The notes under the pieces: model-generated
The model's database searches: none
Told to the model about the DNA's origin: nothing
Seen by the model: the letters and a program-made list of their open reading frames with translations, nothing else
Shown: positions 42,081 through 50,618 of the stretch, in pieces
Position numbering within the stretch: the stretch's first letter is position 1
Layout: every line of letters begins with the position of its first letter
Source: Roseomonas genomospecies 6
Lineage (GTDB): Bacteria > Pseudomonadota > Alphaproteobacteria > Azospirillales > Azospirillaceae
DNA: 64,000 nucleotides
Assembly (NCBI RefSeq): GCF_008365375.1
Contig: NZ_QOKW01000009.1
Span: 155,208 to 219,207, forward strand
Direction of reading: 5' to 3'
Position numbers and translations under genes: made by a program

Positions 42081-44162
42081 TCAGTGGACGCTGCCGCCGT
42101 CCTTTCCATTCCGGTCGCTTTGGGCCTCCTCCCGCTCGCGCAGGTAGTCCTCCGTCGTGCGCGGCGCGCGTGGGGCGCCCAGCGCGAAGGGCGAGTCGCC
42201 CCGTTCGAACTGGTCCACGACACGGCAGTCGCCGCACATGCGCATGCGGTCGGCGGCCTCCGGCGTGGCGAACATGGCGTGCCGCCCGGCCAGAACCGAC
42301 ACGATCTTGTCGATGGAGGACTTGGTGGCGAAGGGCTTGCCGCACTTGACGCAACAGAAGGGCTCCTCCTCCTTCAGCACCTTGGCGCCGCGGGCGCCGT
42401 CGCGGAAGTCGATCTCCGGGACCAGAGCGATGACCTTCTCCGGACAGGTGGTCTTGCACAGGCCGCACTGCACGCAGGCATCCTGCGAGAAGGACAGCAT
42501 CGGCTTGTCGGCGTTGTCGAGCAGCGCCCCGGTCGGGCAGGCGCCGACGCAGGACAGGCAGAGCGTGCACCCCTCCACCGCCACCTGCACCCGTCCGAAC
42601 GGCGCGCCCGGCGGCAGGGGCAGGACCTCCACCGGCTCCGGCGCGACCTTGTGCAGGTGGCGCAGGGCCAGCATGGTCACGGTGCGCTTGCCGCCCATCG
42701 GCAGGAAGGCGCCGGGGGCGGGGGCGTCCCCGCGCGGCAGGCTCCACAGCTCCGCCGCCACCGCGTCGGGGTCCTGCGCGTCGATGATCGACACCCGGCC
42801 CGAGCCGTAGCCGAGCCCGGCCATGGCCGTCTCGGCGAGACCGAGCTGGCTGGCCAGCCCCGCCGTCTCGCCCGCGTTGCCCGGCCCGACCAGCACGCGC
42901 ACCCGCGCCGCGCCATAGGCCAGCGCCGCCGCGAAGACGTCGAAGCCGAGCTGGGTCACCTCGTTCACCGCGAAGGGCAGGACGCGGGCCGGCAGGCCGC
43001 GCCCGTGGCGGGCGATCAGCGAAATCATCTCGTCGCCGTGCCGCGGGTCGTGGACCAGCAGGACCGGCTCCGTCCCGCCCGCCTTGGCGTAGGAGGAGAG
43101 CAGCGTGCGCAGCCGCTCGTAGACCGTCTGGAGCGGCGGCAGGGCGTAGGTGCTGGCCCCGGTCGGGCAGACCGACGCGCAGGAACCGCAGCCGGCGCAG
43201 ATGTGCGGGTCGATCGCCACATGGTCGCCGTTGGGCGTGATGGCGCCGGTCGGGCAGACCTCCAGGCAGCGGGTGCAGCCGGTCTTGCGGCTGCGCGAAT
43301 GGGCGCAGAGGTCGGCCTTGAATTCGATGTAGCGCGGCTTCTCGAACTCGCCGATCAGGTCGGCGGCCTCGAACACCGCCTTGGCGACGGCGGCGGGGCT
43401 GTCCGGGTCGGGGCGCAGGTAGCCGTCGCGCTTGCCATGCGCGGGGAACAGCGGCGCGCCGCCGGTCAGGTCCACGATGACGTCGCAGCGGGAGGCGGCG
43501 CCGTGGCGCGGCGGCTCGAAGGCCAGCACGGCGCGGGACGCCGGAATGGCCGGGGCGTAGTCGTCCACCACGATCTCGAAATTGCCGAGCCAGCCCTTGG
43601 CGGCGCGGATGGTGCCCTTGAAGACCGGCACGTCCATGACGCGCGGCGGGGCGACGTCCCTGGGAGACTTCAGCAGCACGGTCACGTCCAGGGTTCCGGA
43701 CAATTGCCGGGCCACCTCGATGGCGCGCTCGTCCGTGCCGTAGACGAGGCAGGTGCCTTCGGAGGTCAGGGTGATGGTTCCGGTCGGCGGGATGTCCATG
43801 GCCGCCTCGGCCAGCAGGGCGGCGATCTTCGGCCCCGCCAACGCGCCCTCGTCCGACCAGCCGGCGCGCTCCCGGATGTTGGTGAAGGCGAGGGCCATGT
43901 CCCGATCCTGGGCGTCCGGGTTGTCCTGGGCGGCGATCTCCGCGAACAGCGGGGCTTCCTGGGTGCAGGCGACCAGCAGCGGGGCGCCCTCTGCCACGCG
44001 CGCCTCGAACCGGTCGAGCTGGGTGCGGCAGAGCTGGGTGGCGACGGTCAGGTCGCCCTCCGCCCCCGCCGCGGCCCCGCAGGCCCTGGCCAACGCCTTG
44101 CCGTCGAGCGCCATGCTGTGGGCGCAATCGCAGACGAGCACCGTCCGGCCATTGATCTTCAT
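42081..44162 (-). CDS. 4Fe-4S ferredoxin-type protein with four cluster motifs (formate dehydrogenase associated type)
   Basis: 693 aa from the ATG at 44162 (a TTG at 44171 is also in frame). Four ferredoxin motifs: a CTRCLEVCPTGAI group, CAGCGSCASVCPTGA, CTLCLSCVGACPTGA and CVQCGLCKTTCPE. There is also a C-terminal CCVKCGKPF...CGDC pair that looks like a zinc or extra cluster site. Similar long proteins are found beside molybdenum formate dehydrogenases. It probably shuttles electrons in the cytoplasm; there are no membrane segments. The partner enzyme is not in the window, but moaA next door fits. Confidence 0.82.
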   Translation of the reverse strand: MKINGRTVLVCDCAHSMALDGKALARACGAAAGAEGDLTVATQLCRTQLDRFEARVAEGAPLLVACTQEAPLFAEIAAQDNPDAQDRDMALAFTNIRERAGWSDEGALAGPKIAALLAEAAMDIPPTGTITLTSEGTCLVYGTDERAIEVARQLSGTLDVTVLLKSPRDVAPPRVMDVPVFKGTIRAAKGWLGNFEIVVDDYAPAIPASRAVLAFEPPRHGAASRCDVIVDLTGGAPLFPAHGKRDGYLRPDPDSPAAVAKAVFEAADLIGEFEKPRYIEFKADLCAHSRSRKTGCTRCLEVCPTGAITPNGDHVAIDPHICAGCGSCASVCPTGASTYALPPLQTVYERLRTLLSSYAKAGGTEPVLLVHDPRHGDEMISLIARHGRGLPARVLPFAVNEVTQLGFDVFAAALAYGAARVRVLVGPGNAGETAGLASQLGLAETAMAGLGYGSGRVSIIDAQDPDAVAAELWSLPRGDAPAPGAFLPMGGKRTVTMLALRHLHKVAPEPVEVLPLPPGAPFGRVQVAVEGCTLCLSCVGACPTGALLDNADKPMLSFSQDACVQCGLCKTTCPEKVIALVPEIDFRDGARGAKVLKEEEPFCCVKCGKPFATKSSIDKIVSVLAGRHAMFATPEAADRMRMCGDCRVVDQFERGDSPFALGAPRAPRTTEDYLREREEAQSDRNGKDGGSVH

Positions 44163-44315
44163 CGCTTCCAACCCCTTGCCCTAAAAGCCCTGATGCGAAC
44201 AGCGTGTTCCAGTTCTGTACATATCGGCTGGGTGGCACGGTTGCGACAGCAAAATGCGTGCGGCAGGATGGCGGCCCTGACCATTCGTTCCTTCATCCAT
44301 CGGATTCACCCGGCC

Positions 44316-44879
44316 ATGACCAGCGCACCGACCATCCGCGACGCCCGCGTCGAGGACATTCCCGCCTTCCAGCGGATCTACGAGCACCATGTCCTGCACG
44401 GCGTCGGCACCTTCGAGGAGGAGCCGCCCGACGCGGCGGAGCTGGAGGCGCGCTTCCGTGCCATCACCGGCGCCGGCCTGCCCTGGCTGGTGGCGGAGCG
44501 CGACGGCGTGGTCCTGGGCTACGCCTATGGCAGCGCCTACCATGTCCGCTCCGCCTACCGCTTCACCATCCAGGACTCCGTCTACATCGCGGAGGAGGCG
44601 CGCGGACAGGGCCTCGGGCGCCTGCTGCTGCAGGCGCTGATCGACCGCTGCACGGCCCAGGGCTACCGCCAGATGGTGGCGCTGGTCGGCGGGACGGAGA
44701 ACGCCGGCTCCATCGGGCTGCACAGCGCGCTCGGCTTCCGCACCTGCGGCGTGGTGGAGGCCGTGGGGCTGAAGTTCGGGCGCTGGCTGGACGTGGTCAT
44801 GATGCAGAAGGATCTGGGCGCGGGCCGGACGGACATTCCCACGGGCAGGGGGCCAAGTCAGCCGGTGGCCGTGCGCTAA
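44316..44879 (+). CDS. GNAT N-acetyltransferase, phosphinothricin/methionine-sulfoximine type
   Basis: 187 aa. IRDARVEDIPAFQRIYEHHV at the start, acetyl-CoA loop EEARGQGLGRLLLQALI, and GGTENAGSIGLHSALGFR at the end are the signs of the Pat/MnaT group that acetylates glutamate analogues. Its last four bases overlap the stop of the opposing receiver-HPt gene. Confidence 0.88.
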   Translation: MTSAPTIRDARVEDIPAFQRIYEHHVLHGVGTFEEEPPDAAELEARFRAITGAGLPWLVAERDGVVLGYAYGSAYHVRSAYRFTIQDSVYIAEEARGQGLGRLLLQALIDRCTAQGYRQMVALVGGTENAGSIGLHSALGFRTCGVVEAVGLKFGRWLDVVMMQKDLGAGRTDIPTGRGPSQPVAVR

Positions 44880-46783
44880 CCGTCGCTCCACCGGTCCAGC
44901 GCCGCAAGCGCCGGGGGGAAGGCGGCGTCCAGCGCGTGGAGCAGGGCGTCGGGATCGCCCTCGCCGGTTTCCAGGGCGTGTTCCAGAGACCGCGCGGCGC
45001 CGCGCAGCGCCGCGCAGCCGTAAATGCCGGCCACCCCGGCGATCTTGTGGGCCATCGCCCCGACGGTGGCCCGGTCCCCGGCGTTCCAGGCCTGCTCCAG
45101 AGCGGCGTGGTAGCCGCGCAGCGTGACGAGGGTGTTGGCCACCAGGGTCGCCACCCGCTCCGCCGGAAGATGCTCGCGCATCTGGCGGATCGCGTCCTCG
45201 TCGAACACCGGCAGGCCGGGGTCCCGGTCCGGCGGGGAAGGGGTTTCTTCCTTGGAGGGTGCGGCGTCGGAACCGGCGGACAGGCGGTCCAGAACGGCGG
45301 CGAGCGCGGACAGGTGCAGCGGCTTCTCCAGCACGGCGTCGGCCCCCGCCGCGCGGCAGCGCTCCGCCGCGCCGGGCACGGCGGAGGCGGTCAGCGCGAC
45401 GATGCGCGGCCCGGCCGTGCCGGTTCCGGCGCCATCGGGAAGGGCGCGGATGCGGCGGGTCGCCTCGATCCCGTCCATCACCGGCATCTGCATGTCCATC
45501 AGGACGAGGTCGTAGCGGTCCCGCTCCACCGCCGCCAGGGCGGCCTGCCCGTCGCCCACCACCGTCACGTCATGCCCGGCGCGGCGCAGCAGGGCGGCGG
45601 CGGTCATCTGGCTGACCGGTTCGTCCTCCGCCAGGAGGATGCGCAGCGGCGGCCTTCCGGACGGTGCGCCGGACTGGGCCGGTTCGGCGGCTTCCGGCTC
45701 GGTCGGGGCCGGTCCGGGCCGATGCGCCAGCCGGCTGTAGGTCCGGACGGCGCCGAGCCCGACCGCGAAGACCGCCAGACCGGTGACCAGCCCGACACCG
45801 GCGGGTGCGGCGGCGGCCAGTTCCGCGCCGGCCCCGCGGAAGGCCGGGGCGCCCTCCGCGTGCAGCCGGTCGCGCAACGCCAGCGCGCCGCGGCTGGTCT
45901 GATGGGCGAGGTTTGTGGCGGTGCCGCGCAGCAGCGTGGCGATTCCCGCCGCCTTGGCGGCCAGCGCCCCCTGTTCCCGCCGCAGGTCGAAGATGTTCCG
46001 CCGGTCCATCCCCAGAGCCACGAGCCGCCACGCGGCGTCGGCGCGGCGCGGGCTGGCGGGGTCGATGGGCAGGGCGTCCAGCGCGTCGAACAGCGCCGCG
46101 GCGGCCTTGCGGAAATCGTCCTGCGCCGTGGTGGCGTCGGCCGGCGCCGTTCCGGCGGCGAGCAGCCGGAGGGTCACCGCCTGCCGCGAACCGTCGATCC
46201 GGCGCAGCAGGTCGCCGTCCGGCGTCCGCGCGTGGGGGAGGGCGAGCGCCGCCGCCAGCGCCTCGCTTCGGCCCGTCACCTGTTCGGTCAGCTCCTGAAG
46301 GCTGTGCTCCACGGCCAGACGGCGTTCCACCGTGGTGTCCAGCTCGTCGGCCTCCGCGCGGATGGTCATCGCGGCGAACCGCAGCTCCGCGCGCTGGTCC
46401 GGCGGCAGGCTTTCCAGCATCGCACCAAGCTGCTGAGCCCGCTGGCGCAGGGCGTTGTGCGCGGCGAGCCGGCGTTGGGCGGTGCCGGCGGATTCCAGTT
46501 CCGCCGCGTTGGAGGACAGACCGGCGGCCAGTTCCGCGACGCGCATCAGATCGAACGCCTCGTCCAGGCTGCGGGCGGCCCGACCGCGGGCGCGGGCGTC
46601 CATTTCCGCCAGGGCCAGCCATGCGGAACCGCCCACCCCGGCCCCGGTCAGCAGCGCGGCCAGGGCCAGCGCGCCGATCCACGGACCGCCGATTCCTGCG
46701 GCCCGGCCCTGCGTCCGATTCCCCGTTCCGGTGGTTGGTCCGGCATCCTGCGCGTGCACGTTTGCTCGCCCGTTCCCGTTCAT
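44876..46783 (-). CDS. Membrane sensor-receiver-HPt protein lacking a kinase core
   Basis: 635 aa. A membrane helix at about 33-57, a long periplasmic helical domain (to about 340, TorS-like four-helix pattern) and a second membrane helix (VGLVTGLAVFAVGLGAV). Then a receiver domain follows with LLAEDEPVSQMT and phospho-acceptor Asp in LVLMDMQMPVMDG. The C-terminal HPt domain has His in AMAHKIAGVAGIYG. HisKA and ATPase domains, normally between membrane helix 2 and the receiver, are absent. It must receive phosphate from another kinase. Confidence 0.88.
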   Translation of the reverse strand: MNGNGRANVHAQDAGPTTGTGNRTQGRAAGIGGPWIGALALAALLTGAGVGGSAWLALAEMDARARGRAARSLDEAFDLMRVAELAAGLSSNAAELESAGTAQRRLAAHNALRQRAQQLGAMLESLPPDQRAELRFAAMTIRAEADELDTTVERRLAVEHSLQELTEQVTGRSEALAAALALPHARTPDGDLLRRIDGSRQAVTLRLLAAGTAPADATTAQDDFRKAAAALFDALDALPIDPASPRRADAAWRLVALGMDRRNIFDLRREQGALAAKAAGIATLLRGTATNLAHQTSRGALALRDRLHAEGAPAFRGAGAELAAAAPAGVGLVTGLAVFAVGLGAVRTYSRLAHRPGPAPTEPEAAEPAQSGAPSGRPPLRILLAEDEPVSQMTAAALLRRAGHDVTVVGDGQAALAAVERDRYDLVLMDMQMPVMDGIEATRRIRALPDGAGTGTAGPRIVALTASAVPGAAERCRAAGADAVLEKPLHLSALAAVLDRLSAGSDAAPSKEETPSPPDRDPGLPVFDEDAIRQMREHLPAERVATLVANTLVTLRGYHAALEQAWNAGDRATVGAMAHKIAGVAGIYGCAALRGAARSLEHALETGEGDPDALLHALDAAFPPALAALDRWSDG

Positions 46784-46844
46784 GGCGGAACTTACACCGC
46801 CTTGTCGGCGCTTTGCCATGGGGCTTCGGTTGTGCGCCGGGCGT

Positions 46845-47327
46845 TCAGACCGGAGAGGTGTCCTGGGTCCAGGACGGGTCCTCGATCCGGTGCAGCCGCG
46901 CGGCTCCGGTCAGGGCGGCGCGCAGGGTCAGCGCCTTGCGGCGCGCCGGGGCCAGCCGGTGTTCCGGAGCCTCGCGCAGGATTTCCGCGCCGTAGGCGTC
47001 GGCCACCATCAGCCCGCAATCGCCGGGAATCAGCTCCGCCGGGAAGGCGTCGTCCACGGCGAAGTAGAAGGCGTCGCACCAGTCGCGGTACTCCGGCCAT
47101 TTCTGGTCGGACCGGAAATCGGCGGCGCAGCTCTTCACCTCGACGATCACGACGGTGCCGGCGCCGTCCATCGCCAGGACATCGGCGCGCCGCCCGCTGG
47201 CCAGCCGGAACTCCGCCATGGTGACGAAGCCGCGCGCGGCCAGCGCCCGGCGCACCCCGCGGAAGATGGGGGCGGCGCCGCTTGCGGGAATCGGCGGCTC
47301 GCCGCCGTGCAACAGGATATCGGCCAT
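46845..47327 (-). CDS. mmcB: MmcB family DNA repair protein
   Basis: 160 aa PD-(D/E)xK nuclease-like fold: RRADVLAMDGAGTVVIVEVK followed by SDQKWPEYRDWCD. This is the MmcB family, a CtrA-controlled DNA repair gene in Caulobacter. The ATG at 47327 follows a 14-bp tandem repeat on the opposite side. Upstream of the receiver-HPt gene on the same strand. Confidence 0.88.
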   Translation of the reverse strand: MADILLHGGEPPIPASGAAPIFRGVRRALAARGFVTMAEFRLASGRRADVLAMDGAGTVVIVEVKSCAADFRSDQKWPEYRDWCDAFYFAVDDAFPAELIPGDCGLMVADAYGAEILREAPEHRLAPARRKALTLRAALTGAARLHRIEDPSWTQDTSPV

Positions 47328-47349
47328 ATCTCGATGGAAGGGTCTCGCT

Positions 47350-47386
47350 GGAAGGCGCTTGATGGAAGGCGCTTGATGGAACGCTT
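47350..47386. repeat. 14-bp tandem repeat upstream of mmcB
   Basis: GGAAGGCGCTTGAT occurs twice in tandem (47350-47363, 47364-47377) with a partial third copy. It lies in the leader of mmcB and could be a slippage product. Confidence 0.7.
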
Positions 47387-47465
47387 CGGGAACGAAGGCA
47401 GCACCATGACCCGGCGTCGCCGCTTTTCCAAGCAACTTCTGCCGGATCGCCGCCACGCGAAAGAG

Positions 47466-48671
47466 TCAGGCGTGGGACGCGGCATGCGGCAGGCTGCGCC
47501 GCGGCGGGAACATCAGGATGGCCGTGGTGCCGGCGCCGGGCTCGCTGTAGAGGTCCAGCCGGCCACCGTGCATCTCCATCAGCCGCTTCACGACGGGCAG
47601 GCCGATGCCCGCTCCGTTGGCGCCCCGCGGGACGGTCATGTCGGCGCTGCCGAAGGGCTCCATGACGCGCGCCAACTCGTCCTCGCCGATGCCGGCGCCG
47701 GTGTCGGCGACCATCAGCCCGATGCCGCCGTCCGGCATGGGGCTGGCCGACAGCATCACCTGCCCGCCCGACGGTGTGAACGTCACCGCGTTGGACAGCA
47801 GGTTGGCCAGCATCCGCTGAAGCGCGCGGGCGTCGCCGTAGAGAAGGGGCAGGTCGCCGGACAGATCCTCCCCGATGTCGACGCCGCGGGCCGCGGCCTT
47901 GTCGCCGACCTGGGCCAGCGCCTGACGGGCGGCGTCGGCCACGTTGATGGCCTCCTCCTGCATCTCGGTCCGCGCGGTCTCGCTCTGCGACAGATCGAGG
48001 ATGCCGTCGATCAGCGCGAGGAGGTGCGCCCCGCTGGCGTGGATGTCCGCGGCGTAGCTGCGGTAGCGGGGGGAGCCGAGCGGGCCGAAGGTCTCCGCCA
48101 GCAGCACTTCGGAGAAGCCGAGCACCGCGTTCAGCGGGGTGCGCAGCTCATGGCTCATATGCGCCAGGAACTCCGCCTTCGCCCGGTGGGCGCGGTCCGA
48201 TTCCGGAACGGCGGGGACTTCGGGGCCAAGCTCCACGAGGCTGACGCAGGCGGCGGGCGCCGCGACTCCGGCGTCGAAGGGGGTCGCGGCGATTCTCCAG
48301 CGCGCGCCGCCGGGGGCGGTGACCACGCGGCGCACCGCCCGCTTCTCCGCTAGGCAATCGGCCAAAACGGCGAACAGCCCCGCCGCCTCGCCGTCCTGGA
48401 GATCGTCCGCGCGCAGCCGGCGCCCGGCGAGGGGATGCCCGAACAGCCGCTCCGCCGCGCGGTTGGCCGTCAGCCATTCGAAATCGTCGAGAGCGCCGCC
48501 CTGATCGTGAACCGCGGCCAGCACGCCCATGCCGTCGTCCAGGGCCGCCACCGCCGCGCCGGCCAGCCTATCCCAGGACAAGGACGCGCAATGATCCGCG
48601 CCAGCCGGCGTTGCCGCCTCCGGTTGTCGGTCGCGGAAAGTGTTGTCGGTCACGGCATCCATTGGTGGCAT
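47466..48671 (-). CDS. PAS sensor histidine kinase
   Basis: 401 aa from the ATG at 48671; a TTG at 48698 and an ATG at 48662 are alternatives. PAS-like N-terminal domain (WLTANRAAERLFGHPLAGRR). H-box FLAHMSHELRTPLNA with His at about 174, N-box NLLSNAVTFTPSGG, G1 DTGAGI and G2 GAGIGLPVVKRLM. No membrane segment. No adjacent response regulator on its strand; divergent from the next hybrid kinase. Confidence 0.9.
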   Translation of the reverse strand: MPPMDAVTDNTFRDRQPEAATPAGADHCASLSWDRLAGAAVAALDDGMGVLAAVHDQGGALDDFEWLTANRAAERLFGHPLAGRRLRADDLQDGEAAGLFAVLADCLAEKRAVRRVVTAPGGARWRIAATPFDAGVAAPAACVSLVELGPEVPAVPESDRAHRAKAEFLAHMSHELRTPLNAVLGFSEVLLAETFGPLGSPRYRSYAADIHASGAHLLALIDGILDLSQSETARTEMQEEAINVADAARQALAQVGDKAAARGVDIGEDLSGDLPLLYGDARALQRMLANLLSNAVTFTPSGGQVMLSASPMPDGGIGLMVADTGAGIGEDELARVMEPFGSADMTVPRGANGAGIGLPVVKRLMEMHGGRLDLYSEPGAGTTAILMFPPRRSLPHAASHA

Positions 48672-48949
48672 ATTCGAAGGGTTCGACTGAACATGCAACC
48701 GACAAATTGCGACAATTCATCGTCTATTGTGTGGTCGAGGGGTGAATTCATCGCCTTTTCTTGACTTTTATATAAAAATGCGCGGAACTGTTCGGGCGTC
48801 CAACGGCATCGGACCGGGCGTGCCGGCTCACGCTGCGGGTGGTCGGACGAACGGCGGGCTTGATCCTGGGCGCCGGTTCCGTAGCCTGTCCGTGCGGGGC
48901 CGGTTCCGGTCACCGCGGACACCATGCATGCTTTGGGGGATGTCGGCCC

Positions 48950-50386
48950 GTGACGAGCGAGGGAGCCTTTCCGCAAGACGCAGGACGGCGCGGCGCGGTC
49001 CTGGTCTTCGACGCCGACGACCGTCTGTCCGCCTGGAACGCGGAGGCGGAGGCGCTGCCCGGCGCCGACCTCCTGCTGGCCCGCGGCGCCCTGCCGGAAA
49101 CGCTGGCCCCCCTGTTCCGCAGCCTGCCGCCCGGCCACACCGTCACCGATTGGCCGTTGAGCGGCGGCGGCTTCGTCCGGCGCACCGCCGAGAGCGGGTC
49201 CGCAGGGGCCGCCGACCTGTCGGGCCGCCTGTTCGCCGCGGCCAGCCACGACCTGCGGCAGCCGCTGGCCGCCCTGTCCCTGCTGCTGGGGGCGCTGGAA
49301 GGGCGGTTGGACGGTGCGGCGGGTGGCGGGGGGCGGAACGTGCCGGGGCGGGGAAGCGCCCTGAACGACCCGGCGGCGCGCGACCTGCTGAACGCCATGG
49401 GCAACGCGGTGCAGTCGCTGCGCGGCATGGTGGACGGGCATTTCGACCTCGTGCGGCTGGAAGCCGGTCTGGTGCGGCCGGACCTCGGCGCGCCCGTGGT
49501 CAACGGCATCCTGACGCGGGTGGCGCTGGACGCCGCCCCGCGCTTCGACGGGCGGGGGCTGCGCTTCTCGGTGCTGCCCTGCTCGGTGCGGGTCGCCACC
49601 GACCCCTCGCTTCTGGAGCGCATCCTCCAGGGCTTCGTCGCCAACACCCTGCGCCACACGGAGCGGGGCCGGGTCGTGCTCGGCTGCCGGCGCCAGGGTC
49701 CCGACCTGCGGATCGAGCTGTGGTCCACCGGGCGCGGCCTGCTGCCCGAGCAGTTGCGCACCCTGCGGGGAGAGTTCCAGCGTCCGGACGGGTCCGGCGA
49801 CCCCTCGGTGATCGACCTCGGGCTGCGGCTCGCCTGCGGGCTGGCGCGCCGGCTGGGCCACCGGCTGGAGGTGGACTCCGCGCCGGGCCGCGGCTCCATG
49901 CTGGCCGTGCTGGTGCCGCGCGCGGCGGACGGCGGGGAGACGTTGGAACCGGCCGGGCCGCCGGTCCCCGCGGAGGCCGGCGCCGATAGCGAGGACGTCA
50001 GCCGCGCCCGCGTGCTGGTCGTCGAGGACGACCCGATGGTGCTGGAGGCGCTGAGCGCGCTGCTCGGCCAATGGGGATGCGCGGTGATCGCCGCGGACTC
50101 CGTGGACGCCGCGCTGGAGCGGCTGGGTCCCGGCCCGCAGGCCCCCGACCTCGTCATCTCCGACCTGCGGCTGAAGGGGGCGGCGAACGGGATCGTCGCC
50201 ATCCGCCAGATCGGCAAGGCGCTGGACGCCACGCTGCCCGGCCTGATCCTGACCGGCGACACCGACCCCATGCGCCTGCGGGAAGCGCGGCTGTCCGGCT
50301 ATCCGCTGCTGCACAAGCCGGTGTCTCCCATGGCCCTGCGGGGGGCCGTGGCGCGGTTGCTCGGCCGTGAGCGGCTGAAGACTTGA
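48950..50386 (+). CDS. Hybrid histidine kinase-like protein with degenerate ATP-binding domain
   Basis: 478 aa from the GTG at 48950, with GGGGG 10 bases upstream; an ATG at 48839 is in frame but gives a Cys/Gly-rich, unlikely N-terminus. H-box AAASHDLRQPLAAL with His100. The ATPase domain keeps a weak N-box (FVANTLRHT), but the G1 box reads WSTGRG: Ser259 stands where the adenine-binding Asp should be, and the G2 box is poor. The C-terminal receiver is intact, with VVEDDPMVLEA and Asp in VISDLRLKG. It may be a phosphatase or pseudokinase. Confidence 0.85.
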   Translation: MTSEGAFPQDAGRRGAVLVFDADDRLSAWNAEAEALPGADLLLARGALPETLAPLFRSLPPGHTVTDWPLSGGGFVRRTAESGSAGAADLSGRLFAAASHDLRQPLAALSLLLGALEGRLDGAAGGGGRNVPGRGSALNDPAARDLLNAMGNAVQSLRGMVDGHFDLVRLEAGLVRPDLGAPVVNGILTRVALDAAPRFDGRGLRFSVLPCSVRVATDPSLLERILQGFVANTLRHTERGRVVLGCRRQGPDLRIELWSTGRGLLPEQLRTLRGEFQRPDGSGDPSVIDLGLRLACGLARRLGHRLEVDSAPGRGSMLAVLVPRAADGGETLEPAGPPVPAEAGADSEDVSRARVLVVEDDPMVLEALSALLGQWGCAVIAADSVDAALERLGPGPQAPDLVISDLRLKGAANGIVAIRQIGKALDATLPGLILTGDTDPMRLREARLSGYPLLHKPVSPMALRGAVARLLGRERLKT

Positions 50387-50618
50387 TACTGTTTCGACTC
50401 GATGGCAACGCCGTGTCTTGGCTGCGCTTACTGTATTGCAGGATTGACATCGAAAGCGGGATGCAATCCAGTCGCAATTGACAATCAATAGTCGGCGATG
50501 CCGGTATGCTCGCCGGGGTGGACTATCCATTTGGGAGGATGAGGGCTTTTCCATTATCGACGTTTCGGGCCGCTTGCTATAGTCGGGCGATCTGACGATT
50601 CCGGTGGGAACGGACGGG

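Noticed and set aside
44235..44255. TGGCACGGTTGC as a sigma-54 promoter
   Set aside because: The GG and GC dinucleotides are 7 bases apart; sigma-54 promoters need 10.
42084..44315. A long open plus-strand frame upstream of and in frame with the GNAT gene
   Set aside because: It is the antisense shadow of the four-cluster ferredoxin gene; the acetyltransferase begins at the ATG at 44316.
48760..48782. TTGACTTTTATATAAAA as a -35/-10 promoter
   Set aside because: The two elements are almost adjacent; the AT-rich stretch may still be an UP-like or melting region but cannot be called.
50478..50510. TTGACA followed by TATGCT as a sigma-70 promoter for the CHASE kinase
   Set aside because: The spacer is 21 bases, outside the workable 16-19 range.
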